Below are positions 17,537-29,695 of a stretch of 64,000 nucleotides of DNA, piece after piece. A program made the translations under genes and the position numbers. The notes beneath the pieces are model-generated. The model worked only from the letters and a program-made list of their open reading frames with translations, did not search any database and was not told the DNA's origin. This DNA is from Ferrimonas sediminicola (GTDB lineage Bacteria; Pseudomonadota; Gammaproteobacteria; Enterobacterales; Shewanellaceae). Position 1 is the stretch's first letter. Each line of letters starts with the position of its first letter. Location: positions 434,001 to 498,000 of the forward strand of contig NZ_SWCI01000001.1 of NCBI RefSeq assembly GCF_005116715.1, given 5' to 3'.

Positions 17537-17815
17537 ATGAGTCTGAGATCCCTTCTGACAAAGTTGATGGTGCTCTGGGTACTGGCCTTGTCCCTGGCCG
17601 GTCCGGCTCATGCTGTCTATCATTTCGAGGCCCACCAGGACTTGGTGAACTGTGCCTGGTGCTTCCACGGGGACCATCAGGGCAAGGCGCTGACCCCCTC
17701 TGTGCCACTGGCGCTTCAGCCGTCGGTTCAGCCGCAATCCCTTCCTGTAGATACGTGCAAGCCCAAGGCCGGCCCGCAGCGGCGCAGCGTCATTCGCGCC
17801 CCTCCTATTTCCTAA
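17537..17815 (+). CDS. Small secreted His/Cys protein of the metal-uptake cluster
   Basis: A 92-residue protein with a signal peptide (LMVLWVLALSLAGPAHA-VY). It has a compact potential metal site HFEAHQDLVNCAWCFHGDHQ with four His and a CxxC, then a proline/glutamine-rich tail with one more Cys. No family is recognised with confidence. Its place ahead of a predicted outer-membrane porin, a ZnuA-like protein and a ZnuB-like permease suggests a periplasmic metal-binding role, probably zinc; this is inference. The ATG at 17537 gives the best signal peptide. Confidence 0.55.
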   Translation: MSLRSLLTKLMVLWVLALSLAGPAHAVYHFEAHQDLVNCAWCFHGDHQGKALTPSVPLALQPSVQPQSLPVDTCKPKAGPQRRSVIRAPPIS

Positions 17816-17851
17816 GTCACTATACCAAAAAGCTATTTTGATTTTTTCTGT

Positions 17852-17872
17852 CATGTCCTCGTGATGGACATG
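17852..17872. promoter_or_regulatory. Dyad CATGTCC-N7-GGACATG upstream of the porin gene
   Basis: A perfect 7-bp inverted repeat with a 7-base centre, 30 bases before the porin start. It may be an operator for the following three genes or an RNA hairpin in the leader. The regulator is unknown. Confidence 0.35.
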
Positions 17873-17902
17873 CCTGTATGCGATTTTTAGGAACTCAAAA
17901 CA

Positions 17903-19063
17903 ATGAAACTGAATGCTGTTACCGCAGGCCTGCTGCTGGCCTGTGCTTCCTCCTCCCCACTGGCAGCCAACAACCCCGCCATCAGCGTGGTGCTGGACGG
18001 TTACTACCAGGACGGCGACCGCGCCCTGGGCGGCCGAGAGGATGGCCTGGGTCTGGGGGAGACTGAGCTGGCCCTCAGCGGCGCCATCGACGACCAGTTT
18101 TACGGCAAGCTGACCACGGTGCTGGCGACCCACGACGGTGACACCGAAGTGGAGCTGGAGGAGGCCTTCATCCAGACTCTGGGGCTGCCCGCGGGCTTCT
18201 CCATCCGTGGTGGACGTTTCCTGTCTGACCTGGGTTACCTCAACAACCAGCACCCCCACAGCGACGCCTTCGTGGAGCGCCCCGCCATCTACCGCGCCTT
18301 CCTCGGCGGCCACTACTTCGATGATGGCCTGCGACTCAACTGGGTCGCCCCGACCGAGCTGTACTGGGTGTTGGGCGCAGAAGGCTTCGCCGGCGACAGT
18401 CTGCGGGCGGAGGGTGTGGAAGAGCCCGAAAGCGTCGGCGTCTACCACCTCTACTCCAAGCTCGGTGGCGACTGGGGCACCGATCACAGCTGGCAACTGG
18501 GTCTCTCCTGGCTGAGGAACGACAACGGCCAGGGTCATATTGAGGCGCACGCCGAGGAGGAGCATGGGGAGGAGAGCCACGAGGAGCATGCCCACAGTGC
18601 CGCTTTGACCGGCCGGGATCTCTACAGCCTGGATGCGGTCTATAAGTGGGCCCCCAACGGCAACTATAAGAACAACTTCCTGACCCTGTCGGCAGAGTAC
18701 ATGTTGCTGGATAAGCCGTTCGAGGCGTCTGGTGGCGAAGAGAGCCTGCCCGGTGACTACCACGGCTGGTACCTCTCCGGTGTCTACCAGTTCACTCCCA
18801 ACTGGTCCGCCGGTGTGCGGTACGGCCAGCTGACCGCCGCCGTGGGGCACGAGGAGGAGCTTGACGGCGAACACCGACTGCATTTTGAGGAGGGCAAGCT
18901 GAAGGAAACCGAGCTGATGCTGGCCTGGCACAACAGCCACTTCTCCACCGTCCGCCTGCAGTACACCCATCAGGAGGATGGTCTGTTCGGGGCTGCCGAT
19001 GATCAGATTCTGACCCTGCAATTCGTTATGGCATTAGGAGCTCACGGTGCGCATCAATTCTAA
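17903..19063 (+). CDS. Outer-membrane porin-like protein with His/Glu-rich loop (predicted zinc uptake)
   Basis: A 386-residue protein with a signal peptide (MKLNAVTAGLLLACASSSPLAA-NN). Alternating beta-strand patterns (GETELALSGAIDDQFYGKL, FLGGHYFDDGLRLNWVAP and others) end in a terminal Phe, as in outer-membrane barrels. Residues about 214-232 form an acidic, His-rich loop (GHIEAHAEEEHGEESHEEHA), a likely metal-binding loop. There is no TonB box or plug, so it is porin-like rather than a TonB-dependent receptor. Its 3' end overlaps the ZnuA-like gene by 17 bases, tying it to metal import. AGGAA precedes the ATG. Confidence 0.7.
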   Translation: MKLNAVTAGLLLACASSSPLAANNPAISVVLDGYYQDGDRALGGREDGLGLGETELALSGAIDDQFYGKLTTVLATHDGDTEVELEEAFIQTLGLPAGFSIRGGRFLSDLGYLNNQHPHSDAFVERPAIYRAFLGGHYFDDGLRLNWVAPTELYWVLGAEGFAGDSLRAEGVEEPESVGVYHLYSKLGGDWGTDHSWQLGLSWLRNDNGQGHIEAHAEEEHGEESHEEHAHSAALTGRDLYSLDAVYKWAPNGNYKNNFLTLSAEYMLLDKPFEASGGEESLPGDYHGWYLSGVYQFTPNWSAGVRYGQLTAAVGHEEELDGEHRLHFEEGKLKETELMLAWHNSHFSTVRLQYTHQEDGLFGAADDQILTLQFVMALGAHGAHQF

Positions 19064-19958
19064 ATGGATGATGCCTGTCCTGGCGGCGCTGCTGGCGGCG
19101 CCCCAGGCCTGGGCGATGACGATCTTCACCTGCGAGCCGGAGTACGCGGCCCTGGCCAGGGAGCTGGCGCCAGAGGCCAACGTCTCAAGCGCCACTACCG
19201 CCCTGCAGGATCCCCACCACGTGCAGGCTCGTCCCAGCCTGATCGCCAAGCTGCGTCGTGCCGACCTGGCGATCTGTGCCGGCGCCGATCTGGAGGTGGG
19301 CTGGCTGCCGATGCTGCAGATGAAGGCCAACAATCGCAAGGTGCGCGACGGTCAGCCAGGGATGCTCTACGCGGCCCAGCACCTGGAGGCCCTGGGCAGG
19401 CTGGAGAGGGTAGACCGCTCCATGGGGGATGTTCATGCCGGCGGCAATCCACACTTTCACTTCTCTCCTTCGCGGATTCAGACCATGGCCGAGGTGATCG
19501 CCGCCAAGTTGGTGGAGCTGGATCCTGACAATGAGCCCCAGTACCGGGCCAACCTGACGGAGTTCAGTCAGCGCTGGTCCCAGGCGACCACCCGCTGGCG
19601 GACCCAGGCAGCGCCGCTCAAGGGCAAGAGGGTGATCGCCTATCACACCAGCTTTCAGTATCTGTTTGACTGGCTGGGGATGGAGCAGGCGGGGGATCTG
19701 GAGCCCAAGCCGGGACTGCCACCCACCACCGGTCACCTGGCACAGCTGCTGAAGCTGACCGAGACCACCCCCATCATGGCGGTGATCTATACCGGCTACC
19801 AGGATGGCCGCGGTGCCCAGTGGTTGGGGCAGCGGGCGGGGCTGCCTGTGGTGCAGCTGCCTTTTGGCCCGGGTGTCGAGGGCGCGGCGGATCTGTTCCA
19901 GCTGTACGACACCAACATCGCACTGCTGTTGGCGGCGATGGAGGAGAGTGATGTTTGA
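19047..19958 (+). CDS. Metal ABC transporter substrate-binding protein (ZnuA-like)
   Basis: A 303-residue periplasmic protein of the cluster A-I metal-binding family. It has a signal peptide (MPVLAALLAAPQAWA). Expected metal ligands appear in order: His in LQDPHHVQARPS (H57/H58), His in NPHFHFSPSR, His in VIAYHTSFQYLF and an acidic residue in LFQLYDTN. The family's DLAICAGADLEVGW and KPGLPPTTGHLAQLL are present. Zinc is the likely substrate given the His ligands; manganese is not excluded. The GTG start at 19047 follows AGGAG and overlaps the porin gene; the next gene overlaps its end by 8 bases, so the operon is tight. Confidence 0.85.
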   Translation: MRINSKWMMPVLAALLAAPQAWAMTIFTCEPEYAALARELAPEANVSSATTALQDPHHVQARPSLIAKLRRADLAICAGADLEVGWLPMLQMKANNRKVRDGQPGMLYAAQHLEALGRLERVDRSMGDVHAGGNPHFHFSPSRIQTMAEVIAAKLVELDPDNEPQYRANLTEFSQRWSQATTRWRTQAAPLKGKRVIAYHTSFQYLFDWLGMEQAGDLEPKPGLPPTTGHLAQLLKLTETTPIMAVIYTGYQDGRGAQWLGQRAGLPVVQLPFGPGVEGAADLFQLYDTNIALLLAAMEESDV

Positions 19959-20736
19959 TCTCACCATGTTCAGCATCCTGTTGCCGGCCCTGGCAGCAGG
20001 CACCCTGGTGTTGGCCAGCCATGTGGTGATGGGACGGCAGGTTCTGGCCAGGGGGATCATCTTCATCGATCTGGCGATCGCCCAGATCGCGGCGTTGGGG
20101 GCGGTATTCGCCGCCACCCATCATGAACTGGCACACCTGCCCGGTTCGGGGTTATGGATGCCGCTGCTGTTTGCCCTGCTCGGTGCGGGCCTGATCGCCC
20201 TGCTGGAGAAGCATGCCAAGGCGGAGCTGGAGGCGATGATCGGTTGCCTCTATGTGCTGTCGGCGGTGGCGGCGATGCTGCTGCTGGCCAAGGACCCCCA
20301 TGGCGGTGAGCTGCTCAAGCAGCTGCTCTCCGGTCAGATCCTCTGGACCGACTGGCCGGCGCTGATGTTGCCCGGGTTGTGCACGGCGCTGGTGCTGGGC
20401 CTGCTGCTGTGGCGGCCGGCGCTGCTTGACGGCCGCGCCTTCTACCCGCTGTTTGCCCTGATGATCACCTTCTCGGTGCAGCTGGTGGGGGTCTACCTGG
20501 TGTTTTCCAGCCTGATCCTGCCGGCGCTGGCGGTCAATCGCCTCAACGGAGCCAGGGCGCTGTTGCTGGGCTATGGCGCCGGACTGAGTGGTTACCTGTT
20601 GGGGTTGTGGGTGTCCGCCAGCTGGGACCTGCCCTCGGGGGCGACCATCGTCTGTACCCTGACCGTGGTGTGTGCCCTGATCAGGTTGACCCTGGCCAGG
20701 GGCGGAAAGTGGTCACAGTCGCAGAGTGGCAGATGA
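19951..20736 (+). CDS. Metal ABC transporter permease (ZnuB-like)
   Basis: A 261-residue inner-membrane protein with about eight hydrophobic spans. Its ABC-3 (ZnuB/MntB) signatures include GIIFIDLAIAQIAALGAVFA, the Q-loop contacting region, and SVQLVGVYLVFSSLILPALA. It pairs with the ZnuA-like protein just upstream. No ATP-binding subunit (ZnuC) follows: the next genes are bfd-bfr on the other strand, so the ATPase must be encoded elsewhere or be shared. The ATG at 19951 lies inside the previous gene's last codons. Confidence 0.85.
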   Translation: MFDLTMFSILLPALAAGTLVLASHVVMGRQVLARGIIFIDLAIAQIAALGAVFAATHHELAHLPGSGLWMPLLFALLGAGLIALLEKHAKAELEAMIGCLYVLSAVAAMLLLAKDPHGGELLKQLLSGQILWTDWPALMLPGLCTALVLGLLLWRPALLDGRAFYPLFALMITFSVQLVGVYLVFSSLILPALAVNRLNGARALLLGYGAGLSGYLLGLWVSASWDLPSGATIVCTLTVVCALIRLTLARGGKWSQSQSGR

Positions 20737-20743
20737 AGCGGCA

Positions 20744-20765
20744 AGAGCGGCGGATGGGCCGCTCT
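20744..20765. terminator. Hairpin between the permease gene and bfr
   Basis: Stem AGAGCGGC / GCCGCTCT with a 6-base loop between convergent genes. The T-run is poor, so the terminator call is tentative. Confidence 0.4.
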
Positions 20766-20780
20766 GTTTCAACGGCCTCA

Positions 20781-21257
20781 TTAATCCTCGTCGATGTTCT
20801 GGGTCTGCAGGTAGTTCTGGATGCCCATCTTGTCAATCAGCTCCAACTGGGTCTCCAGCCAATCCACATGCTCCTCCTCCTCCTCGAGGATGTCATCCAG
20901 CAGTTCGCCGCTGACAAAGTCCCGTACTGATTTGCAGTAGGCGATCGCTTCCCTCAGGTCCTGCATGGCGTCCATCTCCAGGGCCAGGTCGCACTCCAGC
21001 ATCTCCTTGGTGTTTTCACCAATGCGCAGCTTACCCAGACTCTGAAGGTTGGGCAGTCCTTCGAGGAAGAGGATCCGCTCGATCAACTTATCGGCGTGTT
21101 TCATCTCGTCGATGGACTCGTGGTACTCCTTGTCGGCGATCCTCTTCAGGCCCCAATCTTTATACATCCGCGCGTGGAGGAAGTACTGGTTGATGGCGAT
21201 CAGTTCGTTAAAGAGGATCTTGTTCAAGTGGGTAATGACTTTCGGATCGGCTTTCAT
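20781..21257 (-). CDS. bfr: Bacterioferritin
   Basis: A 158-residue iron-storage subunit that assembles into a 24-mer with haem between dimers. All ferroxidase ligands are present (E18, E51, H54, E94, E127, H130), as is the haem-ligating M52 in DEMKHAD. The match to E. coli Bfr is close throughout ([20 protein letters not shown]). The start at 21257 ([15 protein letters not shown]) gives the family N terminus; a longer frame adds 12 unrelated residues. It lies about 90 bases after bfd on the same strand, probably one operon under the Fur-like site at 21580. Confidence 0.97.
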   Translation of the reverse strand: MKADPKVITHLNKILFNELIAINQYFLHARMYKDWGLKRIADKEYHESIDEMKHADKLIERILFLEGLPNLQSLGKLRIGENTKEMLECDLALEMDAMQDLREAIAYCKSVRDFVSGELLDDILEEEEEHVDWLETQLELIDKMGIQNYLQTQNIDED

Positions 21258-21347
21258 GATCAGGCTCTTCTCAGGGTGACGACCATTAAGCATAGAAGAG
21301 CCCGCCCCCCTGTCAAAAAGGGACGCAGGAGAGGGGAGGACGAAGGA

Positions 21348-21542
21348 TCAGGCCACTTCGTAGTAGCGGGGTTGGCTCTCCATCAGTTGCGCCTGGATCA
21401 CTTCCAGGGTTGCCTGGATGCAGCGGCCACACTCGCTGCCGACACCCAGTTTCTGCTTGAGTGACTTGATGTCGGTAGCGCCGTCGTCCACCGCTTGGCG
21501 GACCTGCTTCTCGGTGACGGCGTGACAGATGCATACGTACAT
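21348..21542 (-). CDS. bfd: Bacterioferritin-associated ferredoxin Bfd
   Basis: A 64-residue [2Fe-2S] protein that reduces the iron core of bacterioferritin so iron can be released. The four cluster cysteines are C4, C6, C38 and C41 (MYVCICHAV and GSECGRC), as in E. coli Bfd. It lies upstream of bfr on the same strand with a strong Fur-type site 38 bases before its start, so iron starvation should raise Bfd. Confidence 0.95.
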   Translation of the reverse strand: MYVCICHAVTEKQVRQAVDDGATDIKSLKQKLGVGSECGRCIQATLEVIQAQLMESQPRYYEVA

Positions 21543-21579
21543 GGTGACAACCCTTTTGTTGAACTGGGCTCAGATTAAA

Positions 21580-21594
21580 TGAGAACGATTATCA
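21580..21594. promoter_or_regulatory. Fur box upstream of bfd
   Basis: TGAGAACGATTATCA matches the 7-1-7 Fur consensus at 12 of 14 arm positions. It sits in the divergent region between bfd and the DUF6494 gene. Confidence 0.7.
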
Positions 21595-21689
21595 TGTCCA
21601 ATCACTTTTGGCCATTAATTCGGCACTAGTTAGGTTTTGTTGTTATAAAAATATGTGATGTCGATCTTTTTCAGCAGGAGGTGCTGGCT

Positions 21690-21902
21690 ATGGATATTAA
21701 TAAAGAAGCTCTAAATCAGTCAATTAGGCGATATCTTAAGGAGGTGGGCATAAAGTCTCACCAGACGCTGGAGAGCCAGATCCTGGCACAGGCGAGCAAG
21801 CTCGGAGAGGCACAGACGGTCAAGGTGACCATGATCCTGGAGGTGGAGGCCCTGGGGCTGGAGCAGCGGGTCGAGGGGCGGCTGACCCTGAGGGGTCAGT
21901 AG
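21690..21902 (+). CDS. DUF6494 family small protein
   Basis: A 70-residue soluble protein (MDINKEALNQSIRRYLKEVG, IKSHQTLESQILAQASKLGE) ending in a short beta-rich part (KVTMILEVEALGLEQRVEGR). This fits the DUF6494 pattern as I remember it; function unknown. The ATG at 21690 follows AGGAGG at the right distance; a GTG at 21681 is too close to that site. It is divergent from bfd, and its last 7 bases overlap the convergent dehydrogenase gene. Confidence 0.6.
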   Translation: MDINKEALNQSIRRYLKEVGIKSHQTLESQILAQASKLGEAQTVKVTMILEVEALGLEQRVEGRLTLRGQ

Positions 21903-22807
21903 CCGCGGGGCCAGTCGAAGAGGTGGATCAACCTCTCCCCCCGCTGATAGCGCTCGAGGTTGGCGGTGAACTGCTGCCAGATCTGCTCGGGAAAACTCTT
22001 GGCGGCGACATGGGGGGTCAGTGTGATGGCGTGGTGATGCCAGTAGGGGTGCTCCGCTGGCAGCGGTTCGCCGGGAAAGACATCCAGTACCGCATGGCTC
22101 AAGGGCCCGCTCTCCAGGGCGTCCAGCAGGGCGGCCTCCTCCACCAGGCTGCCGCGGCCGATATTGATCAGCACCGCGCCTTCGGGCAGGGCGGCCAGTG
22201 CCGCGGCATCCAGCAGGCCCCGGGTTGCTGGGGTGTCAGGCAGCACCCCCACCACCACCTGCGCCTGGTCCAGCGCCCGCTGGAGCTGCGCCACCGGATG
22301 GACTCGCTCGAAATGGTGGACCTTGGCGCCACTGCGGCTGACGCCGATCACGGTCATGCCGAAGGCGGCGGCGACCCGGGCCACCTCCTGGCCGATGTCT
22401 CCGGTGCCCAGAACCAGCACGGTTTTCCCCTTGACGCTGTCATAGTCGAAGGGTTGCCAGATTTTTTGCTGTTGCTGTCGCCTCAGCCGGGGCAGATCCC
22501 GAAACAGGCTGAGCAGATGGGCCATCACATATTCCGCCATCAACGGCCCGAAGATCCCCTTGATGTGGGTGAGGGTGTAGTCCCGGGGCAGATCGGGGGC
22601 CAGCAGGGGGTTGACCCCGGCAAAGGTGCTGGCCAGCCAGGATGGTGGGGGGCAATGTCGGAGGGCGTCGACGGCCAGCGCCGGGTCGGCCAGCCAGATC
22701 TCCGCCTCGGCGGGATCCTCGACCAGGGTCAGGCCCTCGGGCCGGGTGGTCACCATCAGCGCCCGGTAGGCGAGGTTGTTGGAGGTGAGCAGGGTCAGGG
22801 TGGTCAT
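21896..22807 (-). CDS. D-2-hydroxyacid dehydrogenase (GhrA-like)
   Basis: A 303-residue NAD(P)-dependent dehydrogenase. The Rossmann motif is VLVLGTGDIGQEVARVAAAFG. The catalytic triad of the family is visible as Arg in NIGRGSLVEE, Glu in FPGEPLP and His in TLTPHVAAKS. The short catalytic-domain start and overall length resemble glyoxylate/hydroxypyruvate reductase A rather than PGDH. The physiological substrate cannot be fixed from sequence. It starts at the ATG in ATGA overlapping the upstream GDPD gene by four bases, so the two are translationally coupled. Confidence 0.85.
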   Translation of the reverse strand: MTTLTLLTSNNLAYRALMVTTRPEGLTLVEDPAEAEIWLADPALAVDALRHCPPPSWLASTFAGVNPLLAPDLPRDYTLTHIKGIFGPLMAEYVMAHLLSLFRDLPRLRRQQQQKIWQPFDYDSVKGKTVLVLGTGDIGQEVARVAAAFGMTVIGVSRSGAKVHHFERVHPVAQLQRALDQAQVVVGVLPDTPATRGLLDAAALAALPEGAVLINIGRGSLVEEAALLDALESGPLSHAVLDVFPGEPLPAEHPYWHHHAITLTPHVAAKSFPEQIWQQFTANLERYQRGERLIHLFDWPRGY

Positions 22808-23526
22808 TGCCAGGCTTCCCCCGGGCCGCGCTGGTCGTTGCCGATGATGCTCCTGGCTTTGTCGGGCCAGTTGCAGAAGACGCCGTCCACCCCCAGCAGT
22901 TGAAGCTCGAGAATGTCCTCCGCCTCATCGACGGTAAAGACGTAGACCCTGAGTCCGCGCCGCTTGGCGTCGGAGATGAACTCGGGCTCGGCAAAGTTCA
23001 CGTCCATATGCACGGAGAAGGCCCCAAGCTCATCGGCAAATCTGGCGTAGTTCAGCGGGCAGCTGGTGGTCAGGGCGCCGATCTTCAGCCAGGGCAGCGA
23101 AGCCTTGATTCTGGCCAGTTGGGGGTGGTTGAAGGAGGAGACCAAAAACTGCTCCCGGCTGTAGCCGAGCTCGGCGATGGCCCGCTCGAGCATCGGAGCG
23201 AGCAGTTCGCCGGTGCCCCGTCCCTTGAGTTCGATGTTGAGATCGCAACGTCCGGCGATCAGCTCCAGCACCTGCCACAGGGTGGGCACACGTTCGCCGT
23301 TGCCGGCATCCAGGCCGGCCAGGTGAGCCAGGGTGGATTGGTGGACCAGGCCATGGCCGTCGGTATGACGTTGCAGCCAGCGGTCGTGGATCACCACCAG
23401 TTCCTGCTCCACCCGGTGAACGTCCAGTTCGATGGCGCAGGCTCCAAGCTCTAAGGCCTTCTCCATGGCGGCCAGGGTGTTCTCCGGAGCCAGGCCGCTG
23501 GCGCCGCGGTGTGCGATAACTAACAT
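22804..23526 (-). CDS. Glycerophosphodiester phosphodiesterase (GDPD)
   Basis: A 240-residue TIM-barrel enzyme that cleaves glycerophosphodiesters to glycerol-3-phosphate and an alcohol. It has VIAHRGASGLAPENTLAAM (first catalytic His and the ENT motif), ACAIELDVHRVEQELVVIHD (metal-binding E-x-D and the second catalytic His) and NIELKG (metal-ligand Glu). No signal peptide, so it is cytoplasmic (UgpQ-like). It is the first gene of a two-gene overlapping unit with the dehydrogenase, just downstream of the MscK-like gene. Confidence 0.9.
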   Translation of the reverse strand: MLVIAHRGASGLAPENTLAAMEKALELGACAIELDVHRVEQELVVIHDRWLQRHTDGHGLVHQSTLAHLAGLDAGNGERVPTLWQVLELIAGRCDLNIELKGRGTGELLAPMLERAIAELGYSREQFLVSSFNHPQLARIKASLPWLKIGALTTSCPLNYARFADELGAFSVHMDVNFAEPEFISDAKRRGLRVYVFTVDEAEDILELQLLGVDGVFCNWPDKARSIIGNDQRGPGEAWQ

Positions 23527-23547
23527 CGGTTCATCCTTGCTTGACGG

Positions 23548-26724
<3,177 letters not shown>

Positions 26725-26775
26725 CTGAAGCAGTTAAGGCTGGTTCCGATGGTATCGGAGAATGGGGGAGGAGCA

Positions 26776-27648
26776 CTAGCGGTTTGACTGGGATTTTTTC
26801 GCCCTGGCCGAACTTTGTTGATGGGTTTCAAACAGTGCGGCGCAGACCACCAGGCATCCTCCCAGCAGGGTGCGGCCATCGGGCCACTGTGCCAGCACCA
26901 GGGCGGCCAGGGTGACTCCGTAGAGAGGCTGCAGGCAGCCCACCAGGCTGACGGTCTTGGCAGCCAGGTGCCGCAGCGACTGAGACATCAGGGCGTGGGG
27001 CAGGGCGGTGAAGACCACGGCCAACAGCAGCAACAGCCCCAGTCCCTCAGCGTCAAGTTCCGTGGGGGCCTGGCCGCACCAGGGCAGCAGCATCAGTGCG
27101 GCGATGCCGGTCTGATAGGCCATGGTGGTGGGGCCGTCGTAACCACTGAACCAGCGCTTCTGAATCAGGTTGCGGGCGGTGAACAGGGCGGCGGAGATCA
27201 CCCCCAGGGCAACCCCCAGGGTGAGGTTATTGGACAGGGTGGGGGCGGGCACCAGCAGAACAATGCCCGCCAGCACCACCATGGCGCTGAGCAGATCGGC
27301 CCCCTTGGGCAGCCGCTTCTGTAGCAGGGGTTCGGCGATCACCGTCATCACCGGATAGGTGAAGAAGGCGATCATGCCGATGGCCACACTGGAAGCCTGC
27401 ATGGCGGCAAAATAGCTCACCCAGTGCAGGCCGACGATGATTCCCAACAGGGTAATCACCCCATAATCCCGGTAGTGCTGCAGCTTCAGATGGCCCCGTC
27501 GATAACCGACCACGCTTGCCAGCACCAGCGAGGCGATGGTGGCGCGGAAGGCGGTGATCTCGGTGGCGGGCAGGGGAATCAGGGCGGAGAAGAGGGCGGT
27601 GCCGCCGAACAGCAGCACCGCCAGGTGCAGTTGCAACAGGGGGGACAT
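26776..27648 (-). CDS. EamA/DMT-family transporter
   Basis: A 290-residue protein with ten hydrophobic segments in two EamA repeats (SPLLQLHLAVLLFGGTALFS opens the first, LTLGVALGVISAALFTARNL the second). The motif SYFAAMQASSVAIGMIAFFT-YP is typical. It is likely a metabolite exporter of the inner membrane with unknown substrate. The ATG shares its A with the stop of psd (TGATG), so the gene is coupled to psd. A basic tail (SSARAKKSQSNR) ends the protein. Confidence 0.85.
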   Translation of the reverse strand: MSPLLQLHLAVLLFGGTALFSALIPLPATEITAFRATIASLVLASVVGYRRGHLKLQHYRDYGVITLLGIIVGLHWVSYFAAMQASSVAIGMIAFFTYPVMTVIAEPLLQKRLPKGADLLSAMVVLAGIVLLVPAPTLSNNLTLGVALGVISAALFTARNLIQKRWFSGYDGPTTMAYQTGIAALMLLPWCGQAPTELDAEGLGLLLLLAVVFTALPHALMSQSLRHLAAKTVSLVGCLQPLYGVTLAALVLAQWPDGRTLLGGCLVVCAALFETHQQSSARAKKSQSNR

Positions 27649-28514
27649 CAGTCCAGCTTGGCCATCGGTCTGCCCAGGCGGGTGACGGCGCCAGCGTAGA
27701 CGTCGTCATCAAACTCCTCCAGCATCCCTTTGCCAAACAGGGCGATGATGGTGCTGCCCAGCTTGAAGCGTCCCAGCTCGGCCCCCTTCTCCAGGGTGAT
27801 CGCCTGCTTGCCGTCGCTGGGGTAGTCCCAGCTGAATACCGAGGGACCGGTGGGCGGAGTAATGGTGCCGGCCCAGACGGTCTCGATACTGGCGACGATG
27901 GTGGCTCCCACCAGGATCATCGCCATCGGCCCCTTGTGGGTATCGAAGAGACACACCACCCGTTCGTTGCGGGCAAACAGGCCGGGGACGTGTGCCGTGG
28001 TCAGGGGGTTGACCGAGAACAGATCGCCGGGCACGTAGATCATCTTGCGCAGGGTGCCGGTCATCGGCATATGGATGCGGTGGTAATCGGTGGGCGAGAG
28101 GTAAACGGTGGCAAAGTCACCATCGGTGAACTTGGTCTCATCCTCGCGGCTGCCGGCCAGCAGGGTGTGCAGGCTGTACTCATGGCCCTTGGCCTGGAAC
28201 AGGTGACCATCCTTGATGGGGCCTAACTGACTGACACAGCCATCCACCGGGTGAATCACCAGGTCGTCACCCTCGGCGATGGGGCGCATACCGGGCTTCA
28301 ATGGGCGGGTAAAGAAGTCGTTGAAGGTCTTGTAGGCGCGGGGGTCGCTGTGCAGTGCCTCCTCCATGTTGACCTTATACTGCTTGATGAACCACTTGAT
28401 GAAGGCGGTGGTCAGGGGACCCGCCTCGGAAGCGGCAAAGCTGCCCACCAGGCGAGATAGGGCGTGCTTGGGCAGGATGTACTGCAGATTTACTTTAAGT
28501 TTGTCCAGAGACAC
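27648..28514 (-). CDS. psd: Phosphatidylserine decarboxylase proenzyme
   Basis: A 288-residue membrane-associated enzyme that makes phosphatidylethanolamine. The self-cleavage site is LGST in [16 protein letters not shown], where Ser becomes the pyruvoyl group. Other signatures are [24 protein letters not shown] and the [16 protein letters not shown] His region. Length is as expected for the E. coli-type enzyme. It lies 12 bases downstream of rsgA, the same rsgA-psd order found in many gammaproteobacteria. Confidence 0.97.
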   Translation of the reverse strand: MSLDKLKVNLQYILPKHALSRLVGSFAASEAGPLTTAFIKWFIKQYKVNMEEALHSDPRAYKTFNDFFTRPLKPGMRPIAEGDDLVIHPVDGCVSQLGPIKDGHLFQAKGHEYSLHTLLAGSREDETKFTDGDFATVYLSPTDYHRIHMPMTGTLRKMIYVPGDLFSVNPLTTAHVPGLFARNERVVCLFDTHKGPMAMILVGATIVASIETVWAGTITPPTGPSVFSWDYPSDGKQAITLEKGAELGRFKLGSTIIALFGKGMLEEFDDDVYAGAVTRLGRPMAKLD

Positions 28515-28526
28515 GGTTCTTCCTTT

Positions 28527-29576
28527 CTATTTCCTGTCCATGGGATCGTTGCTCTGGCGAGTGGGTCGATCTGTGGCCATGGTTTCCAAAATTCTGTGAT
28601 AGTTATCGAATCGTTGTTGACTGATTTTTCCCTGTTCCACGGCTTGTTGCAAGGCGCATCCTGGATCATCCCCGTGTTTGCAGTCACGGAAGCGGCAGCT
28701 GCCCATCCATTCGCGAAACTCCCTAAAGCCCCAGGTGACCCGCTCGGTCTCCAGGTGCCACAGGGCAAACTCGCGCACCCCGGGGGAGTCGATCAGATCG
28801 CCGCCCTCGGGAAAGTGGATCAGCTTGGCGGTGGTGGTGGTGTGCTGCCCCAGGCCGGAGACTTCGGAGATGGCACCCACGTCCAGCTCGGTGTCCGGCA
28901 TCAACGCGTTGATCAGGGAAGACTTGCCCACGCCCGACTGGCCGACAAAGATGCTGACCTTGTCCTTAAGACACTGGCGCAAGGCGTCGACCCCCTCTCC
29001 AGTGTGGCTGCTGAGCAGGAAGATGGGGTAGCCGATGGTCCGATAGGGGGCCAGGATGCGCTCCACCTCGTCGCGGCCAGGTTCATCCAGCAGATCGATC
29101 TTGTTCAGTACCAGCACCGGCGGGATGCCGGTGTCCTCGGCGGCCACCAGGTAGCGGTCGATGATCTGGCTGGAGAGCTCAGGCAACACCGATGAGACGA
29201 TGAAGATCTGATCGATGTTGGCGGCCACCACCTTGACCCCGTCGTAGTAGTCGGGGCGGGTGAGGGCACTGCGCCTTGGGTGCACCGCCTCGACGATGCC
29301 ACTGATGCCGTGCAGATGTTCCTTGCCCAGGCGAAACTCCACCTCATCGCCAGTGACCAGGCTGCCGATGGTGCGCCGCAAGTTGCAGCGGTGGACAGTG
29401 CCGTCTGGGGCTTCGATGTCGGCGTGCTGGCCATAACGGCTGATCACCCGCCCTAACATCTGGGGACCCAGCTGATCGTTGTCCCACTCGGGCTCCTGGC
29501 GTTTCAGTCGCTTTTGCTGATTCGCCCTGACCCGGCGAATCTGTCCTTTGGTCAGTCTCTTTTTGCCTTTGCTCAC
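28527..29576 (-). CDS. rsgA: Ribosome biogenesis GTPase RsgA
   Basis: A 349-residue circularly permuted GTPase that checks late 30S subunit maturation. The G motifs appear in permuted order: G4 [10 protein letters not shown], then G1 [14 protein letters not shown], then G3 DSPGVREF. An OB-fold N-terminal domain precedes them ([16 protein letters not shown]). The C-terminal zinc knuckle is [15 protein letters not shown] basic N terminus ([20 protein letters not shown]) suits RNA binding. It is divergent from orn, a common arrangement, with about 120 bases between. Confidence 0.97.
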   Translation of the reverse strand: MSKGKKRLTKGQIRRVRANQQKRLKRQEPEWDNDQLGPQMLGRVISRYGQHADIEAPDGTVHRCNLRRTIGSLVTGDEVEFRLGKEHLHGISGIVEAVHPRRSALTRPDYYDGVKVVAANIDQIFIVSSVLPELSSQIIDRYLVAAEDTGIPPVLVLNKIDLLDEPGRDEVERILAPYRTIGYPIFLLSSHTGEGVDALRQCLKDKVSIFVGQSGVGKSSLINALMPDTELDVGAISEVSGLGQHTTTTAKLIHFPEGGDLIDSPGVREFALWHLETERVTWGFREFREWMGSCRFRDCKHGDDPGCALQQAVEQGKISQQRFDNYHRILETMATDRPTRQSNDPMDRK

Positions 29577-29695
29577 GCGTGAATAAACTCTGTCTCAGGC
29601 CATGGGGTGCCTTTCGGACCATGGCAGGGGGAGAAGTAAAAGGGTTATCATACTACTTAATGCATCAAAAATACTGGATTTGAGGGAAATCACCC

